64,000 nt of DNA, taken from contig CM034549.1 in the NCBI GenBank assembly GCA_020055645.1, forward strand, positions 11,869,501 through 11,933,500. The letters are read 5' to 3'. The stretch is from Tomocerus qinae. Taxonomy: Eukaryota; Arthropoda; Collembola; Entomobryomorpha; Tomoceridae. The position numbers were made by a program, and so were the translations under genes. Of the stretch, positions 24,043 to 34,300 are shown piece after piece. How positions within the stretch are numbered: the first letter of the stretch is position 1; every line of letters starts with the position of its first letter. The notes beneath the pieces are model-generated. The model searched no databases, had not been told where the DNA came from, and saw only the letters and a program-made list of their open reading frames with translations.

Positions 24043-24077
24043 CAGTCTGATGATGCCCTATGCGAAATCGATTACTG
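24043..24077 (+). ncRNA. Hammerhead-ribozyme-like motif in retroelement 3' region
   Basis: The order fits a type I hammerhead: stem I strand CAGT (24043-24046), core CTGATGA (24047-24053), a short stem II region (24054-24063), GAA (24064-24066), stem III ATCGAT (24067-24072), cleavage-position T (24073), and the second stem I strand ACTG (24074-24077). Stem I pairs fully over 4 bases. Stem III is self-complementary, a form that works best as a dimer and is known from Penelope-like hammerheads. Stem II is weak: only two G-C pairs with an unpaired U, so activity is doubtful. Confidence 0.5.
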
Positions 24078-24190
24078 AATAAATTAAAAAAGACATGTTG
24101 ATGACTGGTTGAGTAAACAAGCTGTCGGGATTTGGATTGATTTCGGTTTTCATCTTTCATTTATTTATCTAAGGAAAACTAAAAAGCATA

Positions 24191-26443
24191 TTATTATGAT
24201 TTCTGCCAAACAATTTTGGTAGATATTATGACTCGGAATACTATAAATAGTAACAATAGTATAGACAACAAAAATGAACGCTCAATTTAGAGAATATCTA
24301 CAAAAATAGCAAAAAATCAAGAAACTGATATGGTTTTACAGAATTTTAGCAACATATTCACTGATGAAAAAAATCGTTGAAGAGTAATGATTAATTTAAA
24401 CTATTAGAAAATCATTTCCCTTAACACTTTCAATATAGATTTCTCCAGAACATTTTCATGCTTATGATAGACCCGTTTAGCCACTTCCTGAAAAGATCTT
24501 TTCTCTGAGATCATTAGTTCGCCATACAAATACACTCCCATTGCAGGATGATCTAGCAAAAACTTTTCAATAATTAACTGCCTTTTTAGGTCTTTGATTT
24601 TAATAATGATTTCGCATAGACAGTGCAAAACTTCAGGAGTAAAATTCTGTATGGTTTCAAAAGTCAGTCCTAAGGATTTAAACAAAGTACGACAGAATGT
24701 TTTAGTAAATGTCTCTCCAGCTTGTAATGCTATGTTTTCCAGTACATAAACCAATTCCACGCAGGATAACGATGGGATATCTTTGAAATTGTTCTCCTCA
24801 AAACATTTTATTAAAATCTGAATTAATTTTCTCAATCGATTTTCACATTTAGGGAAGAGTTGAATCAGTTCTTTATTATCCTTTGACAATTCGAACTTAT
24901 TATTTTCGAAATTTAAGAGCAATTGGACCGATTTGTATGGCTCTTCCAAAACGGCACTATTTAACCATTTGCTCTGTAGGTTTTCTACACCCACAAAGTT
25001 CTTGTTCATTAGTAAAGACGCGAAGAAATAACTTTGAAAATAATTTAGGAACATTTGCGACGTCACTAACTGGCCATGATATTGTGTAACGTAGTTTTTG
25101 AGAAAAATAGCAAAGTTTTCGTCACCTCCAACCAGTCCACTCAAGTATTTGAGGAAAAAATAGCCTTTCAAGTAATGTATTTGCTTGAATTGCTTTTCAG
25201 GTACGAGAGCATTTTTAACACATTTTTCTTCCTTTTCCGTGGGACTAAGAACTTGTCCGCTGTCCTGCTCCGTGTTATTCATTTCGTTCTGCAGATTCAT
25301 TAGTCTCAAAATAGATCCGATACTTAATTGCTCGTCAATGTCATTTTCACACAGTTTTTGCTGGGTGTCATTTTCCAATGAGAGTAAAGTTTTTTTGTAC
25401 AAAATATCTTCCATGAAAGTAGCAAATCCTTCGCTGAGCCATTCTTCAGTCCAGTCTAAAGCTCCAATCAAGAGCCCAAACCACGAATGAGAAATTTCAT
25501 GAGCAATTCGAGAACAATAAGAGTATCTCTGCAGGAATCCTCCGGCTCGACACCCATAAAATACGCTCGGTGAGAAGAAAATCATATTAGGATTAGCCAT
25601 ACCCATGCATGGAAAACTTTTAGGCATTATTACTAAATCCAGTCTTGAAAAGGGATGAGGTCCCAAAATAGCAAATGCTGAAGACAACAAATTGGTAATT
25701 ACAATTGAGATATCTTTAACTAAAGGTGGAGTAACAACATTGTCACTGAAGGAAAACAGTCTTACAGGAATTAAATCTTCATTTGCCGCAGTCTGATGGT
25801 CTGAAGAAAGTCGGCAGGGATAGACTTCGTGATTTTTACAGGAATTTATGCCTACATCTATTGCACTGTGTGGAAGATCACTACGGATGCTAACCAGATC
25901 TTCAATTCCATTAAAAATAGTCCCTACAGCAATAGCAAATGTAGACATCGGTAAGACCATCGAACATTGGAAATAATACGTTGATAAATCAGGAAAATCA
26001 CAGCTGATAGACTGAAAAAGACAACCAGGTTCGTCTGAAGCTAATAAAGCTGTGTAATTTTTGAAGGAATCTAATTCAACGAAGCATTCCCATGTTGACA
26101 TAGCGGAAGGAGGTTCTTGACATGGAAATAAACCTCGATTATTTACTGGAGACGCTGGTGTATAAACACAACATTCTGCATTGTCTGAAATCCGCCAGTG
26201 CAAAGAAGGAGTTGAAGGCAAAGTCTCATACTGTATGCGGACAATTGTCGGAATTTCGTTTTCTGGCCACCCGTGAATATTCAATGACCACTTTGTTGTT
26301 ACAAACTTTAATTCATTTAATTCCGGTGCAGTGAACCAATTGATTTTCTTCGGTTTAATATTCTCCTGGTTTTCAGAATCAACCGCACATTTCAGACATG
26401 AAACATTGTGAACTTTTATAGAACAACAGTCTAATATCACTTT
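24191..26443 (-). repeat. Right copy of 2.25-kb direct repeat flanking the retroelement
   Basis: Matches 19248-21508. This copy is contiguous with the 5' part of the aminopeptidase gene (26444 onward). It includes about 213 bases downstream of the stop codon, so the intact gene's 3' UTR is duplicated too. Confidence 0.9.
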
Positions 26444-26722
26444 GTCAATGTTCTTGAGTGGGCTATTCCATTGTAGAAACAATACCAAATCTCCATAAAC
26501 GATTTGATTTTCCATGTCGAATCGTAACTTCATTAAATAGTGAATTGCTTTCACCTTTTCAATGTTTGACAACAATGGTAAGTCATTTTCATGTATTTCA
26601 TCATATGAAGGCTCGTTTACAGAAGAATATTTCACGTCAAAATCTTCCTCCTCACATTCTTCATTGAATCTTTGTCTCTTTGCTTTCGAAACATTGTCTT
26701 CTCCATCTTTGACGCTTGCCAT
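24404..26722 (-). CDS. AOPEP: Aminopeptidase O (M1 family metallopeptidase)
   Basis: A zinc-dependent aminopeptidase of 772 residues encoded in one coding exon. The M1 zinc site HEISH (about residues 408-412) is followed by the second zinc-binding Glu in WTEEWLSEGFATFMED. The conserved GMANPNMIFFSPS stretch occupies the position of the exopeptidase motif and resembles aminopeptidase O. The C-terminal third is helical, as in the armadillo-like domain of the LTA4-hydrolase group. Human AOPEP is about 819 residues. The start is the ATG at 26722: just upstream a splice acceptor (TTTTCTAG) suggests a non-coding first exon, so the further in-frame Met at 26758 lies in the intron. A charged N-terminal segment contains KAKRQR, a possible nuclear/nucleolar signal. 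The 3' part is duplicated at 19461. Confidence 0.88.
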   Translation of the reverse strand: MASVKDGEDNVSKAKRQRFNEECEEEDFDVKYSSVNEPSYDEIHENDLPLLSNIEKVKAIHYLMKLRFDMENQIVYGDLVLFLQWNSPLKNIDKVILDCCSIKVHNVSCLKCAVDSENQENIKPKKINWFTAPELNELKFVTTKWSLNIHGWPENEIPTIVRIQYETLPSTPSLHWRISDNAECCVYTPASPVNNRGLFPCQEPPSAMSTWECFVELDSFKNYTALLASDEPGCLFQSISCDFPDLSTYYFQCSMVLPMSTFAIAVGTIFNGIEDLVSIRSDLPHSAIDVGINSCKNHEVYPCRLSSDHQTAANEDLIPVRLFSFSDNVVTPPLVKDISIVITNLLSSAFAILGPHPFSRLDLVIMPKSFPCMGMANPNMIFFSPSVFYGCRAGGFLQRYSYCSRIAHEISHSWFGLLIGALDWTEEWLSEGFATFMEDILYKKTLLSLENDTQQKLCENDIDEQLSIGSILRLMNLQNEMNNTEQDSGQVLSPTEKEEKCVKNALVPEKQFKQIHYLKGYFFLKYLSGLVGGDENFAIFLKNYVTQYHGQLVTSQMFLNYFQSYFFASLLMNKNFVGVENLQSKWLNSAVLEEPYKSVQLLLNFENNKFELSKDNKELIQLFPKCENRLRKLIQILIKCFEENNFKDIPSLSCVELVYVLENIALQAGETFTKTFCRTLFKSLGLTFETIQNFTPEVLHCLCEIIIKIKDLKRQLIIEKFLLDHPAMGVYLYGELMISEKRSFQEVAKRVYHKHENVLEKSILKVLREMIF

Positions 26723-28326
26723 TTCTCTTAGAGTTCCTAGAAAATACGTGAATAGCATAATATTATTAGTTTTAATTGATTCTGTCTATGATTGTGCATT
26801 CACCTTTACATACAATGCAAGTGTCTGATCCTATACAAAGTAACTTAGGTATTCCAAGCCTATTTACTAGAGGAAAGAATAATATCGTGATGTACTACTT
26901 ATAGTGCTACTAGGCATACGAGTAATTTGCAAAGCATAATAATTCTTATACAAAAGTTGATGGCAGGATAAAAAATTGCTTTTCACATCAACTACTGGAA
27001 CTAGTACTTGCTTATGAAACAAATTACCTATAGTAGTATCATGCATTCCAGGGATTTATATGTAGTATGTAGCCAAGAATGAAATTCCATTCCACCTGTA
27101 TATCAGTGGAGAAGTCAAAGTCAAGGTAAATCATTCTTACTATACAAAACAACTACAATGGACAGACGTCGCAAGACTGGACGGCAAGTTTAACAATAAT
27201 TCAAGCAATCAACAGAGTTGACTATTAAATAGAATGATGCTACTACAAACTACGGACGAATAGCAATAGCTAGTCAGTCATTTATCAGAAAAAAATCGGG
27301 ACTTGTTGGGAGTAAAGTACGAAATGAGCCCAAGGCTGTGTCTAAATGATCTACTATGGATTGCTGTGTCATGTCATCCCAAGCCAGCCTAATAAAACTT
27401 ATACTTTTCTAAAGTACCCAAGTACTCTCATGGCGCCACACTCTTCTCCAATTACATACACACCTTATACTATACGAAAATTATTTCCATCTAAATCTAC
27501 ATATATTATACAGAGTAATTTTCACATCCCAATCCCGAAGTTAGAGCCTATTTAAATGTACGCGTAGAAAATACACAAGTATTGGATATTATTGCTTTTT
27601 AAGCTGGCTTTCATAATTTTAATGTCAAGATGTGGAAAATGTTAAGCTATAACTAGTCTTTTTAAGATTCTAGTATTATATAATATTTAGTCTTGATACT
27701 GAATGGATGAATGTTCCTACAACTTTTTCTAGATGTTAACTCATAACGATACCTATACACGTTGTGATTTCTGACAAAAAGGTTGACATTGTCCGAAATC
27801 TCACTATATTTACTTAATACTGACGAAAAATAATCTGGAGATCTGATATTCAATTTTACGATCTGCTCTTGTGCCATTATCCTAAAATTATGTTCTTCAT
27901 GTTGGTACCCACAATTTTCGCTTTAGTAGTGCAACAATCCAATACAATGCAGAAATCAGTTCATATTTTGTACTATGCCGAAAAAAGCAACCTTTGTTCC
28001 TCGCTCGCTCCATTGAGCGGTGATGTCCATAGCCGGTTAGCCTGTATTCTAGGTTCTTTGGATTAGCCTAGCCCAACGGGGGTAACGGTATAAGGTACAA
28101 AGGTTTCAAAGGTACAATAAGAGATCACTTGGAGATCACTGATGAAATTATGCATTTTGGTATGGGAATAGTCTACCAAACAAACTGGGCAATTTCAAAA
28201 TATTCTCTTGTTTGACAGTCTGTTCAAAAAATATACTTTCGAAACGTTTTTGTTAATAATGTTAGTAACATTTTCTCCACAATTTAGCGGGAGTCTCTTT
28301 GAGTCGCCCTTTCCTGTTACCTCGAA
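26723..28326. other. Intergenic region between divergent aminopeptidase and Ly6 genes
   Basis: About 1.6 kb. It should hold the 5' exon and promoter of the aminopeptidase gene (minus) and the promoter of the Ly6 gene (plus). Short open frames here show no family resemblance. Confidence 0.5.
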
Positions 28327-28869
28327 ATGAAATTGGTCATCATTTTCTTGCTCGTCCTTCTTTCAACATGTTTTGGTATGAAGCAAACGTTAAAATCGAA
28401 TTTTTTTTTTAAATTCAATCGTTTAAAATAGTTATTTGATTACAAAATAGGAATCAAATGTTACAAATGTACAAGTAAGGATGCTACATGCGGCAACACG
28501 AGTAACACGACTATAGTGGATTGTCCTCCTAAGAAATTTCCAATGTGCTAGGAAGTATTTCTTACTCGGCAAGAAGATGGAGGGTTGACAATAATTAAAG
28601 ACTGTCACACCTCACTTCATGATAATAAAAACCGATGCGGACACTCCGCCCAAGGGAGGGATGAAGGACAAGCATGCTATTGCAATATGGATAAGTGTAA
28701 CAGTAAAGCTGACCTCGATAGCGCTACCCGTGCGATATCTGTTGCAATTTCAAATGAAAGAAGTGGGTGTGGAAAAATCAAGTCGATATCATTTGCACCA
28801 TGGGTTGTCGTCGTTGCTGGTTTTCTTTCTATTTTTGATGTCGTACTATCTCCGTTAAGCCAAACCTAA
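28327..28869 (+). CDS. Ly6/uPAR three-finger protein with in-frame amber codon
   Basis: Exon 1 (28327-28375) encodes a signal peptide (MKLVIIFLLVLLSTC); exon 2 starts at 28451. The mature part starts IKCYKCTSKDATCG and, further on, has CGHS and the Ly6-type ending CYCNMDKCN. A hydrophobic C-terminal tail (VVVVAGFLSIFDVVL) suggests GPI anchoring, so the product would sit on the cell surface. After FPMC the frame hits TAG (28549-28551), yet it stays open and cysteine-rich for a further 106 codons to the TAA at 28867-28869. Either this is a recently disabled gene, a polymorphic or sequencing-error stop, or stop-codon readthrough. With the stop, only the first finger would be made. Family is clear; functional state is not. 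Confidence 0.6.
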
Positions 28870-31397
28870 TAACGTAATGAACCTCGATATAACCATTCCA
28901 TATAGCTCCATTTAATTAACTAGGGTCAATAATAATTTCAAATGTGGAGTATAGGGAAATGTAAGAATTGCAAATAAAAATTATTATTAACAAATTAACA
29001 AGATACACTGAAAAGTTTTTTTTACAAGCGCCGCATGCGCATTGTAACAAAAGGCGTCCACGCGTCGTCCATGCATAGAAGATAGGTAGATAGATGACAC
29101 ACATACAATGCGACATTTATACTTTTATATACAGTAATTGCTGCATAAATTGAGTATACAATTCTGAATTACCTTCAATTACAGTTCTGCATACCTAAAA
29201 GTATTTAGCGCGAAATAAATTGTCATATTACTAATGACAATTTCTAATCTTTTGACCCTTGGAAGTTACTAATGTATATTTTTGACTTTTCATTTTTCAT
29301 CAGCATTCGAATTCACTTCCACCACTATTAAATACAGTATGAATGTAAACTGATATCAAAGCAAATCTTATGCATCGGCATTCATCATTAGTATTCACTT
29401 CACATATTTATTGCTTGATTGTTAGATTTGAAAAGTCACTGCGACTTAGTATATCAGGAATGAATCTTTAATGTTAAATGCTTAACGATGGGTATGTGAA
29501 AGAAAATAGAATTAATAGCGTGTGTAAACTGAATTATTTTTAATTGCTAAAAACGATACTCAAGAATATATAAATGTTGGGAATAGGGGATGGATTAGCA
29601 AATAATTATAGTTAAACTGGATTTACTTTCTCAAAATGAAAAGAGAATTACACACCCACAGCCAGCTGAAGAACATAAAAGCGGAGGAATTCTGTTTCAT
29701 TCCCTAAATTCCCTTTATAACAATCACAATTTTTATAGTATAGGTTTGTATGTCCATGCATAGTGGATAGATTCATTCCCCGTTGAACTGGAAAGCCTGG
29801 TTGGTCTTTAACTGAATTGTTTCATGAAAAAGTCGAATGTATGGCTTTTGTTGAGTGTTTTAATAGATCCCTGCAATTCTTACATACCTACGTTAATATA
29901 CAATACTGTGATTGTGAAATGCGAAGAAACACCTGTATATAGATGAAAGAGGGCTGTATAGCTTTAGTAACTAGATACCAGTTTATAATAGTAAGGTGGC
30001 AACAATAGGTTAAGTGCACAAAATATAAAAAGATGTGTGTATAAAAGAATGTATATGTGCCATGCTATGGCAGGCATCATTGTATCAAAGTATCAAACAT
30101 GTTACGTATGTATGTGTATCATCTGTGTATGTATGGGTGAATGTACAAAGTAAATGTACAAGTGTATAATAATGTAGAGACTTCTCGTCTTCCCTTCAGT
30201 CTTAAACTTGGGAATTATCTGATGTACTTACCTACAGAACACAATGCATTTACATGTAGCATTTAATAGCCCGGGGGCATATAGGTTACAAACGTAGGTA
30301 GGTATACACAAAAAGATAATAACACAATGCAGCATGAAGCAGCATAAATACAAGTTAAAACGAACGTATGCAAATCTAATAGAGCATAGCGTTTCTTTTA
30401 TATAGGACAAGATGGGTAGCTTTTGCTAATTTTTTAGTTAGCACTTAGCCATTGTGGCTTATTAGTGATAGTAACTACATCCTAACTAAAAGTAGCTCAA
30501 TTGTGTAATTCTATAAGGAAAGTTGAGATATTTTTTAACTCTGAATTTACAACCAGTCAACAAGTAGGTACACTTACACAGTTTACTTTTTTACAGATAC
30601 ACACTTGACTTAGAGGTACAGTCACACAGAATACAGAGCCATTAGAATCGAATTCAAGTTTGACTTGTGGTCTGTGAGTTTGAGTTTGTGTGAGTGGTGG
30701 ATGCAAAATTCAGTATAAGCTAGCAGTTCAGTGGCTCAGAAAAGTGATGCAGGAGTACAGTACAGTGTTCAGTCGATGCTAGATTTTCTTGAATTTTTAA
30801 TTCATAGGTAAGTTTTAATTTTCAGTTAACTAAAATTAATGCAATAATTAAAGAGTGTAAATCACGCTTTGTTTTCTTACCTTTAATTTAATACTGTGTT
30901 TTCCTTCACGTACAGTTACAGGATAATTCTGTAGAGAAAAGTCAGGCGCTCACGATTACTTCCTTAAATATATTAAAAATACCATTGTGTAGTTACATTA
31001 TTATTATTAGTAAACATAAAATGTATGATTTTTGAACTGCAAGTGTCGAAGTGTGTGTAAAATGTGCGTATCCGTGTGTAAAAGAAAAGTTAACTGCTCT
31101 ACTTTTAATTTAGTGCAATTGCACTGCTGATTGTCTGATTTGACTTAATGTTCCACTTTTTTTGAAGCTTTTGTGTAGGATAGAGGAATTAATTGTGTTG
31201 TTAATGATTTTCCTTCATTTAAACAGGATAGGACAGAAAAAGACTGACGAATTGCCAGAAGAACGGGAACACTCCTCTAGGACAAGTTTAAAGTTGACAG
31301 CTGAAAAAATATACGAGGGAAATTCGTACAGCCTTTCTATTGTTTATATGTAGTTCTACTATAAGTGACCATATTTCTGTTGACAACATTTTGAAGA
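28870..31397. other. Intergenic region and 5' untranslated exons of sosondowah
   Basis: Repetitive TATG/TGTG-rich sequence near 30080-30140. From about 30560 the sequence looks like 5' UTR exons of the next gene: a donor ATAG|GTAAGT near 30807, an acceptor before GATAATTC near 30920, and another before GATAGGACAG near 31228. No other gene seen. Confidence 0.4.
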
Positions 31398-34300
31398 ATG
31401 GCTTCAAATCAACTTATGAGTGAAGACGATGTACGCCAATATTTTATTCAGAACGGAGGAATCGTTAGAAATACGGACATCGTCACATATTTTAGGACTT
31501 ATTTGTCAAATCCTGCAATTCGTGGTACGTACATTTATTTTTCATCATACATTCTAAATATATCTAGGTCATTAAGAAAATTTTTATCATGGTTGAATAA
31601 TTAACTTAATTATTCGGAAATTCTAGATGAAGCAAGAATCCTTTTCAAAACCTATGTGAATAAACTTGCAACTGTCAAAGTAGAAAACGTAAGTTTAAAA
31701 GCTATAAATATTTGTAATTTCAAATTTCAATCAGATTGGATACAAATATTTGTTTCTACAATTGGATCTGAAACACCATTTTGGAATTAATGAATTTTGA
31801 GAACATTGAATTTAAACCGCTTTAAAAATAGGGTATCAAAAAGTTACTAATAACATTGTTGCTTTATCGTTTTGTATTTTTTGTTGTGTTTTTGTTTTGA
31901 ATACGCCTGTTTAAATTGTATATTTTTGAATTTCTCATTTTGCTGCATTGTCAGAATAACAGCACTTTTATTTTTTATTCGGGTATGAAATAGTGTTTGG
32001 TTCAGATTTTTGCACATTGCATTACCAATTACTAACTCCCAATCGCAACTTTTGAGAATCCTAATGAGTTTCCTTTTTTGCTTAAAAATTTCTCCGCTCA
32101 GGGTGACAAATTTTTAGTGCTCAAACGACAGTATTTCCCACCAATCGATGGGAACGGAAACAACGGCCTTGGCCTTCCTTCTCAATCTCAATTAGGACTA
32201 CCATTGTATCCGTCCTCTTCCTCCTATTCCAATTCTCAATTGAGTTCCCATTTATCTTCCACATCTCTTCATAGTTTACCAAACAGCAACACCAATAGTA
32301 GTTATTCATCGGGTTCAGGACCAACATCTTACAATGCTCCTCCTCCATACGGGTACCCGCCACCACCACCTCCTGGAGGAAATTCCCACCCTAGTTACCT
32401 TCGATCGAATTCTCATCCTCAACCTCAATATTATGGGTCCCAGTTTTCATTAAGTTCCAATTATGCGGATCCGTACCCAACGAATACAAATAATTATGGT
32501 GCTTCCTCTTTGTCACAACAATCGGGAAATTACTACCCACAGCAGCAACAAGCCCCTGTAAGTTCAAATCCTCAACAGTTCTACCAAAGTCAATCAAATT
32601 CAAACTATTCATCGTACCCCCCTCCACCAATTCATCATCAAAATTCCCAAGTTCCCAATTACCACCAGTACAATAACAACAGCGGTGCCACAGCTGACTA
32701 TCCTTTGGAATACGGACTCCCTCCTGTTCCATCATCAAATCATCCCGGTACTCCTCCAAGAAGATTTGTGTCCCCTCAAAATTCAGTTGGCAGTTTAAGT
32801 AGCAGTGGAAGTAGTCTTTCTCGAATTCCTCCTCCTTACAGACCACCTCCTCCTGCTCCCTATGGAAGTCCGCCTTCTGCTCCTTTTCCTCCTCCTGGAA
32901 TATCTAATGGTCGAAGAAATTCTGTGAGTTCTGGCATCACTTCTGCAGTCAATTCCAGTTCTACTGGAGGATCGCCTTATCGTGGAGGACCCTCTTCTTA
33001 TTATACCAACCATACTAATGCTATTAATAATGAACCAACATCTCCTTCATCAATGTTCCAATATCATCGTAGCTTATCAGGTTTTGTTTTGTTGCATTTT
33101 TTTTTATTTTTGCTTCTTTTTCTTTACAATTTGAGATTATGCAAATTTCCTCGTTAAATTCAATGTTGTATCACGAACGACCATTTCTCTGCGTGCTTTT
33201 GTCTTGTTTTAAATTAACTAAACGTGCATTTAAAGTGCTTTTACCTCCTGGCATGGTATACTTAAACAGCATGAGAATGTCTAATGAAATGAGTGTACCG
33301 GTACGCTGATTCATTCCCTTTTCGTTTGTGACAACCGTGGGAATTTACATAATTTACCAAGTTTCCTTCTCATGATCTTTCACTTTTGCCCTTGACAGTT
33401 TCTCTATAACCTAACGCACGATAGATTATAATGTTCTGCACTTTCAAGCACTACTATTTTAACACTGTTAATTATATAAACCATAATATTAGGGTAGTTA
33501 GGCTCGTACGAATACCTTATATAGGTATATTTATGTTATAGACTAATAGACACAGATAATTTAAAGGATAGGTGTGCAAATGAAATGTTTAGTAGTGGAA
33601 CGAATTGACAATAAACTGCCGTAACGATTGCACGATTGGAAGGTGACAATTTTGTCGCCAGCTACCTAAGTAAATGCAATTACTTAATGGAACATTAACT
33701 TTAAAACAACACGAATTCCTTTCACCAGTTTCACTGTATTAATTAGGGAGAACTACAACCATCTCGCCGTGTGTGGTTTTCTATGGTGTCTGATTTTTGT
33801 TGCTATTTGAAAAGAGTTTATCATGAATGAAAATGAAACAAAGTAACTTTTATTTTGCTAAAAGTTCATTACAGCATAGCTTTTATTTTCCCTTGATATG
33901 CATATTTTATGGCCTATTCTGGTATCAAAAGTGTCCTGATAAAAAGGTTGTATCTATGTAGACATCTTTTATAGTGTAGGCGCATATGATTAGGTATATT
34001 ACTAGAGTGTGCTGTTGTTCTCGTTCTCATAAGGTTACGTAAAAATGTCTGCATGCCTACAAGAGGAAGATAAGATTACAATTCAAATAGTGCAAAGAAC
34101 TATTCAGTATTAATGGCAAATCATGTCACGGTTTGTGCATTAAGCTTAAGCATCTATTTAAATTGCCTAAGAACGATTTGCCAATGCATCGTCTTTCTTT
34201 TAAAGTTCATTGTCATCATAAAAATGCGGAGAGGGCATCCATATCGATTACAATAGTTCTCTTTTTTCTACAAAATTTGAAGATCGTTAACAACTCCGTA

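Larger units (their letters stand above)
21509..24190 (+). mobile_element. Penelope-like retroelement between two copies of the direct repeat
   Basis: The whole interval between the two repeat copies is 2,682 bases: 81 bases of leader, one long reverse-transcriptase frame, about 365 bases of 3' region, a hammerhead-like motif (24043-24077), an A-rich run (AATAAATTAAAAAAG, from 24078) and about 98 further bases. No LTRs are visible and I could not define the exact element ends inside the interval. Orientation is opposite to the aminopeptidase gene. Confidence 0.65.

Noticed and set aside
28500-28600. A small intron removing the TAG in the Ly6 gene
   Set aside because: The only GT-AG pair spanning it is about 36 bases, shorter than any other intron here, and removes conserved cysteines.
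30080-30140. TATG/TGTG-rich stretch as a possible satellite
   Set aside because: The repeats are irregular and short, with no stable unit.
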